From the NCBI GenBank assembly GCA_002390285.1, contig DGPB01000002.1, positions 1-64,000 on the forward strand: a stretch of DNA of 64,000 nt, read 5' to 3'. The DNA comes from Cellvibrionales bacterium UBA4451 (GTDB taxonomy: Bacteria; Pseudomonadota; Gammaproteobacteria; Pseudomonadales; Porticoccaceae). Both the position numbers and the translations under genes were made by a program. Below, one piece after another: positions 53,380-62,543 of the stretch. Within the stretch, counting starts at the first letter, position 1; the number at the start of each line of letters is the position of its first letter. Below the pieces are notes generated by a model. That model was not told the DNA's origin. It saw only the letters and a list, made by a program, of their open reading frames with translations, and did not search any database.

Positions 53380-55379
53380 AGCAAACGATTTTTTTCTTGC
53401 TTGCTGAGTATCCGTTCATGGTTGTCCAGATTATGGGCATAGATTACGGAGAAGGCGAGCACGTTTTGTACATAGTTGCGGGTTTCCTTGAAGGGAATGG
53501 TTTCTATCCAGGCATCAAAGGGAAGTTTGCTTTCTGATACATCCAGCCAGCGGTCAACGCGGTGTGGCCCGGCATTGTAGGCGGCGGTAGCGAGGATGCG
53601 GTTGTTGCCAAAACGCTTGAGCATTTCACTGTAGTAGCGGCTGCCGAGGGCTATATTCAGTTCTGGGCGGTGGAGTTCATAACTTGCCCGATAGCGAATA
53701 CCGTTTTTATGTGCCGTTTGTTTTGCTGTGGCAGGCATCAGTTGCATTAGCCCTTTTGCCCCGGCGGGAGAATTGGCATCGTGGGCGAGGGCGCTTTCTT
53801 GTCGTGCCACGGCATACAGTAGATGAATGGGGACGCCTGTTTGTTGAGCATGGTTTTGGAAACTTTCTTTGAATGCCATAGGAAAGCGCAAATCAACATC
53901 GTCCCAATAAGCCGCTGCGATCATGCTAGTGATGGCCCCATTGTGCCATTGCCAGTCCCGAGCTAAATGGGCTGCGGTAATCCACTGTTGTTCACTAAAG
54001 TTGCGTGTGGAGTACCGCCATTCACGCCGAGCGGAGATATAGTCTTCGTGGTGAAGTAGTTCGCGGGTACGAACTAGACCTGGCAGTGCTTTCAGTTTGG
54101 TAAGTTGCTCTTTGGTGGCCGTGGTTTTTCTGTTCGCCATGCTATAGCCATTGCCCAGCCATTCGCTGGCAAGAAAGCCATAGAAGGTACGAGTAACCGA
54201 TAGTTCTTTGTAGGTGTCGTTTTCTAATGGTTGTTTACCGGCGATTGCTAACTGTGTGGCTCTTGTCTTCCAGTAGCGCCAGCGGCCATCCTGTCGTAAC
54301 TCATCAGGCATGTAGTCAATCCACAGTAATACATCCCGCCAGTTTGCTTTGCGTAATGCTTCTCGCGTGCGCCATTCCAGCAGGCTTACATCCACGTACT
54401 CTTGGTTGTCTATCAAATAGTTGTCGGCAGAGGTGACATGGTCTTGGTCGTAGAGGCCTTTAACCAATTCCGTGATAATTCGGTTCTTTTGAGTGGGCGT
54501 AAATGAGTGGATCTGCCGGTAGCGACTCCAATGTTTTAGCGCCACGGTTGCATCCACTCTTGCTAGGTGGCTAAGTCCATGAGTGATTACGGCATAGACT
54601 TCTTCGGTATTACGTTTCAGCGAGTCTTGACTGAAAAACTGATAGTCGCCCACCACTCGGTGATTGCGGTCAACATCGTAGAATTTTTTTGCCAGTGACT
54701 GATACCGGGTAGAGGTGAAAAATCGTTCTAGATAGTGAGCAAGCTGGTAATTATGGTTAAGCACGGCGCTGGTGTAACGTTGCCAGGCAATAGGTTCGGT
54801 GATTTTCCCCTGTTTGTTCAGGAGGTCAAAGAGCTTGTCACAACCTTTAGGCTGAGATTTGCCCACCGTCCAGAGCTTAAGCCCTTCCGTAGTGGCAGCG
54901 TTGATCTCTTTACTTATCTTTCCACTGTGGATACGACCTAACTGGTAATAGCATTGCTGCGCTGTGGTAGCGGTATTGGGTCGATAGTCAGTTTTAAAGT
55001 CGTGCCAATAATCTTGGGTGCGAAGTGTCTCAAGCCAGCGGTAACGTAGTCTGCCCGCGATTGATGTGTCACCGTACTTTGACAAAAATTTCTGCACGTC
55101 CTTCGTGGGGATGTGTTTTAGTCTGTTGGATAGCTCAAGGTATTCCAAATAAGGCCGGAGAGGGTAATTGCCGATGAGAGAAACTACGCTCTTGTATTTA
55201 CTTATATCTCCTTTCTCGAGTGCGAATTTAGCTTCTTTATAAAGTACACGCTGTTCATCCAATGAGGGGCTGGCAAAGGACAAGTTGGGTAGTGCCAATA
55301 GGAGCAGTGCTAATAAAAGGAGTAGCAATAGGGCTGGTAATTGAAGGTCGCGGGCTATCAGCCCAGTGCATCGATCCAT
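53376..55379 (-). CDS. slt: Soluble lytic murein transglycosylase
   Basis: 667 aa. N-terminal signal or anchor segment (LLLLLLALLLLALPNLSFAS), helical superhelix (about 40-500), and C-terminal SLT domain with catalytic E528 in 'YAVARQESALAHDANSPAGA' and 'GLMQLMPATAKQTA', 'AAYNAGPHRVDRWL'. Cleaves peptidoglycan to 1,6-anhydro-muropeptides in the periplasm. Its E. coli homologue is Slt70 (645 aa). Confidence 0.95.
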   Translation of the reverse strand: MDRCTGLIARDLQLPALLLLLLLALLLLALPNLSFASPSLDEQRVLYKEAKFALEKGDISKYKSVVSLIGNYPLRPYLEYLELSNRLKHIPTKDVQKFLSKYGDTSIAGRLRYRWLETLRTQDYWHDFKTDYRPNTATTAQQCYYQLGRIHSGKISKEINAATTEGLKLWTVGKSQPKGCDKLFDLLNKQGKITEPIAWQRYTSAVLNHNYQLAHYLERFFTSTRYQSLAKKFYDVDRNHRVVGDYQFFSQDSLKRNTEEVYAVITHGLSHLARVDATVALKHWSRYRQIHSFTPTQKNRIITELVKGLYDQDHVTSADNYLIDNQEYVDVSLLEWRTREALRKANWRDVLLWIDYMPDELRQDGRWRYWKTRATQLAIAGKQPLENDTYKELSVTRTFYGFLASEWLGNGYSMANRKTTATKEQLTKLKALPGLVRTRELLHHEDYISARREWRYSTRNFSEQQWITAAHLARDWQWHNGAITSMIAAAYWDDVDLRFPMAFKESFQNHAQQTGVPIHLLYAVARQESALAHDANSPAGAKGLMQLMPATAKQTAHKNGIRYRASYELHRPELNIALGSRYYSEMLKRFGNNRILATAAYNAGPHRVDRWLDVSESKLPFDAWIETIPFKETRNYVQNVLAFSVIYAHNLDNHERILSKQEKNRLL

Positions 55380-55493
55380 GGTGGTATGCGTGAGTTCCTA
55401 TTTAGAGATAGCGCCTGTTAAGACGGAGCGTTATGTGCCCTGTCTATGATAGCCAGATAGTAATAGATAAAACAGTGGAGAGTGAGCGTAGTT

Positions 55494-55922
55494 TTAAATC
55501 CGCACTGCTAGCACATCGCAGTGGGAACCATGCAGTACCCCCGTGGCGGTAGAGCCAAATATCAGACTTAAGCCGTGGCGGCCATGGCTGCCCACAACCA
55601 CTAGGTCAACATTATTTTCAGTAGCAAAACGATGCATTTCATGGGCGGGCTGGCCTATGATGACATGTTGATCCTCAGTGGCGATGCTTAATTCCTTGCC
55701 AATGACCCCTAAGCGGCCCTTAGCTCGATCTTCGAGTTGGTTTTGAACATCGGTGAGGTCCATCGGGATATCGCCGCCATAGGCGAAAGAGAGCGGTTCC
55801 TGAACATGAATCAGACTGAGTTTCTGGTTGCTGCCAGTATAGAGAGACTTGACTCGCTCAACCACTTGCTGTGATTCTTCCGATAGATCGAGTCCAACGA
55901 GTATATGTTTGTAGGCAGACAT
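55494..55922 (-). CDS. Universal stress protein UspA family
   Basis: 142 aa (UspA 144). 'HILVGLDLSEESQQVVERVK' and 'VVVGSHGRHGLSLIFGSTAT' carry the ATP-binding-type G-x-x-G-x-x-G signature (GSHGRHGLSLIFGS). Single domain, divergently placed before the next gene. UspA-type proteins are induced in stress and stationary phase. Confidence 0.93.
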   Translation of the reverse strand: MSAYKHILVGLDLSEESQQVVERVKSLYTGSNQKLSLIHVQEPLSFAYGGDIPMDLTDVQNQLEDRAKGRLGVIGKELSIATEDQHVIIGQPAHEMHRFATENNVDLVVVGSHGRHGLSLIFGSTATGVLHGSHCDVLAVRI

Positions 55923-55997
55923 AGCATTGCTTCCAGTGTCGGAGTTGATGTTTAACTATTCCTTATGAAGTTGTAGCAGACAAAGTTGTAGCAAACA

Positions 55998-56492
55998 ATG
56001 ACCTATTTATCAATAGCCTTTGTGTTGGCAGTTATTCTGTCACCACTCATGTGGTTCCGACAATCACCGCGCCAGAAGCTTATAACGGCAATGCGCCAGC
56101 ATGCTGCGGCAAAGGGCTTGAGAGTCAAGTTGAGCAAGCCCGCCGATGCGAGGGAGGGAGAAGGCCGGCTGGAATACGTAACGTATTTGTTACCCTGGAA
56201 CCCCGGCTCTTATCCGTCGAGTGAGCCTCGTATGGAAAAGTGGCTGCTGATTAAAGAAACACACCGTGGCGATCCCTCCCCTTGGCCGGAGTGGCAGTGG
56301 CGGGGTAGGGAGTCGAACGATAGACTGATCAGTACCATTGGTGTTGTATTGGAGGCGCTGCCGAAGAATGTGGCGGCTTTGGAAGCCTGTTCCGACGGTG
56401 TTCGAATCTATTGGCAAGAGCGGGGCGATTTGGAAGAAATTGAACTGATCAGCCATCAGTTGTTGATATTGAAAGGTGTGATACGGAACTGA
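55998..56492 (+). CDS. Single-TM conserved protein, unknown
   Basis: 164 aa. One N-terminal TM (YLSIAFVLAVILSPLMW), then a cytosolic or periplasmic domain with Pro/Trp-rich motifs (LLPWNPGSYPSSEPRMEK, DPSPWPEWQWRGRESN). I recall similar proteins in Pseudomonas-type genomes near uspA-topA, which are annotated as hypothetical or mis-annotated as YajC. No catalytic motif. Confidence 0.7.
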   Translation: MTYLSIAFVLAVILSPLMWFRQSPRQKLITAMRQHAAAKGLRVKLSKPADAREGEGRLEYVTYLLPWNPGSYPSSEPRMEKWLLIKETHRGDPSPWPEWQWRGRESNDRLISTIGVVLEALPKNVAALEACSDGVRIYWQERGDLEEIELISHQLLILKGVIRN

Positions 56493-56682
56493 GTTGTAGT
56501 GACTTTTTTATTACAATTCCTACAGCCTCTATTGCAAACGTAGCGCGCTTAATTACAAATAATATTAAGAAATTCCTTGACCGACCCACCGGAGGCGCAT
56601 GTATATTCGCCTCCTCTGGTAGGGTTTCATCACAGGTCAACCCTTCTTTAACCGATCAAATCACAGAGTAAATGATAGTTTC

Positions 56683-59325
56683 ATGGGTAAATCACTCGTT
56701 ATTGTAGAGTCACCAGCCAAGGCTAAGACGATCAACAAGTACTTGGGCGATGACTTTATTGTTAAGTCCAGTGTCGGCCATATTCGCGACTTACCAACCG
56801 GTGGCGGTGGTAAAACTGTGGATACTAAAGAGCGCGCAAAAGCAGCTGCGATTACTCGAAAACTGTCAGCCGAAGACAAGGTTATACACCAAGCGAAAAA
56901 GGCCAAGACGCAGTTGGTTAATCGTATGGGCGTGGATCCTGAAGATGGTTGGAAAGCCCGCTACGAAATTTTGCCCGGTAAGGAAAAAGTCGTTACCGAA
57001 CTAAAAAAATTGGCTAAAGATGCCGATGAAATATACCTCGCGACGGATTTGGATCGCGAGGGCGAGGCCATTGCCTGGCATCTGAGAGAAACGATTGGTG
57101 GCGATCACGGTCGCTACAAACGGGTGGTGTTTAACGAGATTACTAAAAAGGCCATCAAGGAAGCATTTTCTCAACCAACGGAACTCGATGATAACCGTGT
57201 TAATGCACAGCAAGCTCGGCGCTTTCTCGACCGGGTGGTGGGTTTTATGGTGTCACCGCTACTTTGGAGTAAGGTAGCACGAGGCTTGTCAGCCGGGCGT
57301 GTACAGTCTGTAGCCGTTAAGTTGATTGTTGAGCGGGAGCGGGAAATCAGGGCATTTGACCCCGATGAATACTGGACGCTTCACGCTGATTTAGAAACAG
57401 ATGTTGAAGATAGAATCCGTTTTGAGGTCAAAAAACTGGCTGGCGAAAACTTTCTCCCCAAAAACAAGGCGCAGACTGATGCGGCTGTTGATGCACTGAG
57501 AAATGTAGACTATCAGGTCAGTAATCGTGAGGATAAACCCACAGGTAGCAAGCCATCAGCGCCGTTTATCACCTCCACCTTGCAGCAGGCTGCAAGTACC
57601 CGTCTGGGTTATGGCGTAAAGAAAACCATGATATCGGCCCAGCGGCTCTATGAAGCGGGTTATATCACCTATATGCGAACAGACTCTACGAGCCTTAGCG
57701 CCGATGCGGTGGCTGTTTGTCGAGACTTTATCCAGGCTCGTTACGGCGATGCTTATTTGCCGGAAACGCCGAATGTCTACAGCAGTAAATCTGGAGCTCA
57801 AGAAGCGCACGAAGCTATTCGCCCATCAAATATTGATATTGTCCCCAGTGACCTGGTGGGCATGGAAGAAGATGCTAAAAAACTCTATCGGTTGATCTGG
57901 CAACAATTTGTAGCCTGTCAGATGACCCCTGCACAATTTACCAGTACTACTGTGACGGTGACAGCGGCTGACTTTGAGCTGCGCGCCAAGGGACGAGTGA
58001 CTCGATTTGATGGCTATTTGAAGGTGTTACCTGCTCTGGCCAAGAAAAATGATGATGTGGAGCTGCCCGAGATGAGTGTGGGCGACAGGATGAGTATGAA
58101 CCTGCTAATTCCGCTACAGCATTTCACTAAACCACCGGCTCGTTTTTCGGAAGCGGCATTGGTAAAAGAGCTGGAAAAACGTGGTATTGGTCGCCCATCA
58201 ACCTATGCCTCTATTATTTCGACCATTCAGGATAGAGGCTATGTCCGGGTTGAAAATAAACGTTTTTACGCCGAAAAAATCGGCGATATTGTGACGAGCC
58301 GCTTGACGGAGAATTTTTCTGATCTGATGGATTACGGTTTTACCGCCACCATGGAAGAATATTTGGATGAGATCGCTCAGGGAGAGTTGGATTGGAAAGT
58401 GGTGCTAGACCGCTTTTATGCCGATTTTTCAGCGAAACTGGCCAAGGCTGAAGCCGCTGAGGGCGGGATGCGTCCAAATGAGCCATCACAAACTGATATT
58501 TCCTGTCCCCAGTGCGGCCGTCCGATGACGATTCGCAGTGGTTCTACAGGCGTATTCCTGGGTTGCTCTGGTTATAGCCTTCCACCGAAAGAGCGTTGTA
58601 AGGGCACGCTGAATCTCACCTCTGGTGATGAAGCGGTGAATGTTGAGGAAGATGACGAGGCGGAATCTAAGCAGTTGTTGCACAAGCATCGTTGCAAAAT
58701 TTGTACTACGGCGATGGACAGCTATCTGATTGATGAAACTCGCAAACTGCATATCTGTGGTAATAACCCTGACTGTGAAGGCTTTGAGGTTGAAGAGGGT
58801 AGTTTTAAGCTCAAGGGATATGAAGGGCCACTTATTGAGTGTGATAAGTGCGGCAACGATATGCAGCTGAAGTCCGGTCGATTTGGTAAGTATTTTGGTT
58901 GTACCAGTGAGGCATGTAAGAACACACGCAAACTGTTGCGGAGTGGGGAAGCGGCACCACCCAAGATGGATCCGGTACCGATGCCCGAACTGGCATGTAT
59001 GAAAGTAGAGGATCACTATATTTTGCGCGATGGTGCGTCTGGATTGTTCCTGGCGGCGAGTCAATTCCCTAAAAACCGTGAAATACGAGCCCCGTTGGTT
59101 TGTGAATTACTGTCACATAAAGATGAAATTGATCCTAAATACAGTTTTTTGTTCGAGGCGCCCGTTGAAGATCCCGATGGTGTGAAAACAGTGGTGCGGT
59201 TTAGTCGAAAAACGAAAGAACAGTATGTTCAATCAGAAATAGACGGTAAGCCCTCTGGCTGGAAAGCATTTTACGACAATGGTACTTGGCGTGAAACGGA
59301 TGGCCGCAAGGGTGCAAAGAAATAA
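56683..59325 (+). CDS. topA: DNA topoisomerase I
   Basis: 880 aa (E. coli 865). TOPRIM 'LVIVESPAKAKTINKYLG' near the start, active-site Tyr330 in 'YITYMRTDSTSLS', and C-terminal zinc ribbons (CPQCGRPMTI, CKICTTAM, CDKCGNDMQLKSGRFGKYFG). Relaxes negative supercoils. The ATG is preceded by a 190-nt gap after the 55998 gene. DUF6586 follows 12 nt later. Confidence 0.97.
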   Translation: MGKSLVIVESPAKAKTINKYLGDDFIVKSSVGHIRDLPTGGGGKTVDTKERAKAAAITRKLSAEDKVIHQAKKAKTQLVNRMGVDPEDGWKARYEILPGKEKVVTELKKLAKDADEIYLATDLDREGEAIAWHLRETIGGDHGRYKRVVFNEITKKAIKEAFSQPTELDDNRVNAQQARRFLDRVVGFMVSPLLWSKVARGLSAGRVQSVAVKLIVEREREIRAFDPDEYWTLHADLETDVEDRIRFEVKKLAGENFLPKNKAQTDAAVDALRNVDYQVSNREDKPTGSKPSAPFITSTLQQAASTRLGYGVKKTMISAQRLYEAGYITYMRTDSTSLSADAVAVCRDFIQARYGDAYLPETPNVYSSKSGAQEAHEAIRPSNIDIVPSDLVGMEEDAKKLYRLIWQQFVACQMTPAQFTSTTVTVTAADFELRAKGRVTRFDGYLKVLPALAKKNDDVELPEMSVGDRMSMNLLIPLQHFTKPPARFSEAALVKELEKRGIGRPSTYASIISTIQDRGYVRVENKRFYAEKIGDIVTSRLTENFSDLMDYGFTATMEEYLDEIAQGELDWKVVLDRFYADFSAKLAKAEAAEGGMRPNEPSQTDISCPQCGRPMTIRSGSTGVFLGCSGYSLPPKERCKGTLNLTSGDEAVNVEEDDEAESKQLLHKHRCKICTTAMDSYLIDETRKLHICGNNPDCEGFEVEEGSFKLKGYEGPLIECDKCGNDMQLKSGRFGKYFGCTSEACKNTRKLLRSGEAAPPKMDPVPMPELACMKVEDHYILRDGASGLFLAASQFPKNREIRAPLVCELLSHKDEIDPKYSFLFEAPVEDPDGVKTVVRFSRKTKEQYVQSEIDGKPSGWKAFYDNGTWRETDGRKGAKK

Positions 59326-59337
59326 CACGGGTCAGTT

Positions 59338-59841
59338 GTGAACGCGTATCTCTCGGCAGTTAATCAAAAGCTGTATTTCAGCAAGTTGCTGTTAGGGCAG
59401 ATTCAGCCTGAACATAACTGCACCGCTCAGTTGAAAGAGGCCCTGTGCCAGTCGGTACTACATCAACTGATCTGTGCCTACCGACATTATTTACGAGAAA
59501 TTGCCACTACCTACCAGTTCAAGTCGCCGGAGTCGATTTCTGTTATAGAGCACTTGTCCTCTTGTCTTGCGAGTATCAACAAACACCCAGGGGAAGCACA
59601 GGAAATAGCTAACTTGGAGGCCAATCCCGATAGCTGGCTTTATCAGTTGTTGTCTGTATATCAGCAGTCGTTAGAGCTGCCTCAGCAGGAAGCTACAATT
59701 ATTGAGTCTAGCCCCATTGCAGTGATGCAAGTTGATCAACAGGTTGATTGTATTTCTCTTGGGTATGATCAGCTAATAATCTGGTATGAAAACTTTCAAG
59801 AGATGGTCGATCGCCATCGATCATTGATGATTGAATGCTAG
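59338..59841 (+). CDS. DUF6586 protein
   Basis: 167 aa, GTG start (59338) 12 nt after topA. Mostly helical: 'NQKLYFSKLLLGQIQPEHNC' and 'EATIIESSPIAVMQ' match the DUF6586 group that follows topA in Pseudomonas-type genomes. Function unknown. Confidence 0.8.
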   Translation: MNAYLSAVNQKLYFSKLLLGQIQPEHNCTAQLKEALCQSVLHQLICAYRHYLREIATTYQFKSPESISVIEHLSSCLASINKHPGEAQEIANLEANPDSWLYQLLSVYQQSLELPQQEATIIESSPIAVMQVDQQVDCISLGYDQLIIWYENFQEMVDRHRSLMIEC

Positions 59842-59934
59842 ATACTGTTTTTTGAATATTTCGGGTTAATAAGGCTGTGCGGGCCTGTTACAATCGCAAC
59901 GTATCTACTTTTATATTTTCAACTGGAATCCTGA

Positions 59935-60192
59935 ATGTCCGTTTCTCTTCTCGAAATCGTCGTATTGCCCAATGGTGATATTGCACTCCAACGTGCGAAC
60001 GAAAAAGACGAGCCATTAATTAGTATTAGCTTCTCCGAGGAGGTTCAAGAATTTTTACTGGATGCCAAAATGGACATGGCTAAAGTGATGATTGATGCGG
60101 GAGTTGAGTTATTCGAACAGCTAGGTTCAGATAGTATGCAGATGGAAGAGGATAGCCTGGAAGTGGGCAGCAGCCCCCGTATACTGCACTAA
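59935..60192 (+). CDS. Small conserved acidic protein between topA and lexA
   Basis: 85 aa: 'LLEIVVLPNGDIALQRANEK' (two beta strands) then 'SISFSEEVQEFLLDAKMDMA' and an acidic tail. It matches small conserved proteins found between topA and lexA in Pseudomonas relatives. Converges with lexA. Function unknown. Confidence 0.78.
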   Translation: MSVSLLEIVVLPNGDIALQRANEKDEPLISISFSEEVQEFLLDAKMDMAKVMIDAGVELFEQLGSDSMQMEEDSLEVGSSPRILH

Positions 60193-60265
60193 ATTTGGTA
60201 TAGCCCTCCATTTGAGTGTAAGGGGCCTACCATCTTTTGATCACTTGTCGTTATACCATTTTCTG

Positions 60266-60886
60266 CTATATCGTTTGGGTCCGAATCACGCCTACACCAA
60301 GGCCTTCAATCGCGAAGTCTTGTTCACGAAGATCTACCAAGATAGGTTCGAGTTCGTCATTTTCTGGTAACAGCATAATTTCATGGCGCTTGCGGGTTTT
60401 TTTGAGTCGCTTAACGGTGACTTCATCCTCTATACGTGCAACTACAATCTGACCATTCTCTGCCGTTTCTGCTTTATGCACTGCCAGTAGGTCGCCATCC
60501 ATAATGCCCACATTTTTCATGCTCATGCCATGAACTCGTAGCAGATAGTCAGCCTGGGGGTAGAACATATTAGCGGCGACCTCCAGGTAATCTTCGATAT
60601 TTTCTACCGCGAGAATGGGGTCACCGGCAGCAACTCGGCCAACTAGAGGTAGACCCTTATGTTCCTCTTCAAGGAGCCGGATACCACGGGATGTCCCTGA
60701 AATCATTTCGATTACACCCTTTCGAGCTAACGCTCTCAGGTGTTCTTCAGCCGCGTTGGGGGATTTAAATCCGAGTTCATTAGCAATTTCAGCGCGGGTA
60801 GGGGGGTAGCCAGTTTCACTAATATGCTGTTTGATCAGATCGAGAATTTGTTGCTGCCTAGCGGTAAGCGTTGTTGTGACCATCAT
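60266..60886 (-). CDS. lexA: LexA repressor
   Basis: 206 aa (E. coli 202). N-terminal winged HTH 'RQQQILDLIKQHISETGYPP', autocleavage site A87-G88 in 'LVGRVAAGDPILAV', Ser122 in 'GMSMKNVGIMDGDLL' and Lys159 in 'VTVKRLKK' form the self-cleavage dyad. Represses SOS genes and its own promoter; two candidate LexA boxes lie upstream. Start may be Met1 or Met2. Unlike Pseudomonas, no sulA gene is adjacent. Confidence 0.97.
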   Translation of the reverse strand: MMVTTTLTARQQQILDLIKQHISETGYPPTRAEIANELGFKSPNAAEEHLRALARKGVIEMISGTSRGIRLLEEEHKGLPLVGRVAAGDPILAVENIEDYLEVAANMFYPQADYLLRVHGMSMKNVGIMDGDLLAVHKAETAENGQIVVARIEDEVTVKRLKKTRKRHEIMLLPENDELEPILVDLREQDFAIEGLGVGVIRTQTI

Positions 60887-61224
60887 GTACCCCGTTAAAT
60901 CAAATGGAAGCTATTTTGTATGAGCTGCTGTCGACAGGAGTTAAAAAATAATGGTCTGTAATGACAGCTGATAAATTACCTGTAAATAAATATAGCCTGT
61001 ATTAAAAACCAGTATATGGCTAAGTTGGGTGTTTGCCAAAGGTTTTTTAAAGTGGGTGTACGTAAAGGACTATACTTAGGTGGCTGTACTTAGGTAGTTT
61101 TATAAGAGTTGAACGTGCCGTTGGTGGGGCTTGAGATATAACCACGGGGCCTTTGATAGTGATACGGTGATGGGTGTTAGGGTAAGCTCGTAGGCAGAAA
61201 AATAGCAGTAAGTAAGGGGGTAGT
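60887..61224. promoter_or_regulatory. Divergent region lexA / LOG gene with candidate LexA boxes
   Basis: 338 nt. CTG-N10-CAG at 60997-61012 (TGTATTAAAAACCAG core) and a weaker CTG-N10-TAG at 60980-60995 sit 17 bp apart, a tandem arrangement like that in front of E. coli lexA. Further features: CTGTCGACAG (60923-60932), CTGTAATGACAG (60955-60966), and a duplicated TATACTTAGGTGGC / TGTACTTAGGTAGT (61071 and 61085). No gene. Confidence 0.65.
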
Positions 61225-61881
61225 ATGGACGAAGCTAAAATTCCTGAGGCATGGCGGGTATTACGTATTCAGTCAGAGCTGGTAGATGGTATAGAGACTC
61301 TCGCTAAGCTAGGTGGAGCGGTGACGGTTTTTGGGGGCGCTCGGTTTAAAGCGGGCTCTGAATTCTATGAAGAAGCTCAGCGACTAGGCTCCATTTTGGG
61401 GGAAGCAGGGGTTCCGGTGATTACCGGTGGTGGCCCGGGTGTTATGGAAGGTGCAAATAAAGGGTGCTACGCCAGTTCAACAGCCTCTGTAGGGTTGAAT
61501 ATTTCATTATCTTCTGAACAAGAGCCTAATCCCTACCAGGACACGTCCCTTGAATTTCGCTACTTTTTTGTTCGCAAGTTTATGTTTGTGAGGCATGCAG
61601 TGGGGTTTGTTATTTTCCCTGGAGGCTATGGCACTATGGATGAGCTGTTTGAGGCCTTGACGTTGGTTCAAACGGGTAAAGTGAGGCCATTTCCTATTAT
61701 TTTATTGGGCGTTGAGTACTGGCAGGGACTGATTGACTGGATGCGTAAAACCATGCTGGCCAATGGCTGTATTGAAGAAAGAGAATTACATTTGTTTAGT
61801 GTTGTTGATGATGCTGAATCGGCGGCAAAAATTATTCTACAACACGCGCGAATGCTGCAGGCTCAAGAGATAGTCGAGTAG
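61225..61881 (+). CDS. LOG-family (TIGR00730) nucleotide-binding protein
   Basis: 218 aa. 'VTVFGGARFKAGSEFYEEAQ' and the 'PGGYGTMDELFEALTLVQTG' motif mark the LOG/YvdD lysine-decarboxylase-like family; bacterial members are nucleotide 5'-monophosphate phosphoribohydrolases (cytokinin-type) or remain unassigned. GGGGG lies before ATG. Single gene. Confidence 0.9.
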   Translation: MDEAKIPEAWRVLRIQSELVDGIETLAKLGGAVTVFGGARFKAGSEFYEEAQRLGSILGEAGVPVITGGGPGVMEGANKGCYASSTASVGLNISLSSEQEPNPYQDTSLEFRYFFVRKFMFVRHAVGFVIFPGGYGTMDELFEALTLVQTGKVRPFPIILLGVEYWQGLIDWMRKTMLANGCIEERELHLFSVVDDAESAAKIILQHARMLQAQEIVE

Positions 61882-61911
61882 TGTTGAGCGCTGTCAGTTA
61901 AAATACTTAGC

Positions 61912-62229
61912 TTAGAAATCATCCAAGCCGTAAATAGTGTCAGAGTCCAACACTGAGAGTGGATCGTCCCAGTTCTCTGGTACATAGACATCATCTGCCA
62001 TTAAGCTGTCTTCGTTGCTTAGTTCGTAGGAAGCCCTCCAGTCTTCTGGGGGTTTGGCAGAAAGTAGAAGCATCTGCTGCCAAGTATCAAAATCCAGTTC
62101 GCCGACGTCTCCATCTAAGTATTGAATTTCAGCGGCACCAGCCTGTTCGTCGATGGCTACCACCTCAAAGAGTTGGTCGTTGGATGCATCCTGATACCAG
62201 GCACCGATGGTAGGTACTTGTGAAGCCAT
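61912..62229 (-). CDS. DUF6763 family small acidic protein
   Basis: About 105 aa from Met at 62229 (MASQVPTIGAWYQDASNDQL); an upstream Met at 62244 is possible. 'LFEVVAIDEQAGAAEIQYLDG' and 'ELDFDTWQQMLLLSAKPPED' match the DUF6763 group. Function unknown. Converges with the LOG gene. Confidence 0.78.
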   Translation of the reverse strand: MASQVPTIGAWYQDASNDQLFEVVAIDEQAGAAEIQYLDGDVGELDFDTWQQMLLLSAKPPEDWRASYELSNEDSLMADDVYVPENWDDPLSVLDSDTIYGLDDF

Positions 62230-62374
62230 AATCATTCCCTCCACATTGTCTATTTGACCAAGTTAGCACCAATCTTTGGGTGGCGCACTTTAATCAGTAG
62301 GGCTGTTAGGTTGGTGAATACACGGGGCGGCTGCTTATATAATGTGCGTAGATTAGAAGAAGTGTGAAGTATTG

Positions 62375-62455
62375 ATGCTAACTATCTTTATCCCATTGAT
62401 TTTATTTTTTTCGTGGTGGCTCTGGATGTTAGAGGTTAAGTACCAGATGACATAA
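62375..62455 (+). CDS. Possible 26-aa membrane peptide
   Basis: ATG 62375 to TAA 62455: MLTIFIPLILFFSWWLWMLE plus VKYQMT. One hydrophobic helix rich in Ile, Leu, Phe and Trp, with a charged C-terminal end. GAAG sits 5 nt before the ATG. It could be a small membrane protein or chance; no relative is recognised. Confidence 0.25.
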   Translation: MLTIFIPLILFFSWWLWMLEVKYQMT

Positions 62456-62500
62456 AAGGCAGTATTGTAAATGCTAAACTAGTCTAATTTTGGTTAATAG

Positions 62501-62529
62501 TTGACAAGCCTTCTATGCCTTCTTATGTT
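62501..62529 (+). promoter_or_regulatory. Promoter of nagZ
   Basis: TTGACA (62501-62506), 17-nt spacer, TATGTT (62524-62529). A start site near 62536 favours the ATG at 62559 over 62544. Confidence 0.6.
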
Positions 62530-62543
62530 GCGCCTCCAACCTA

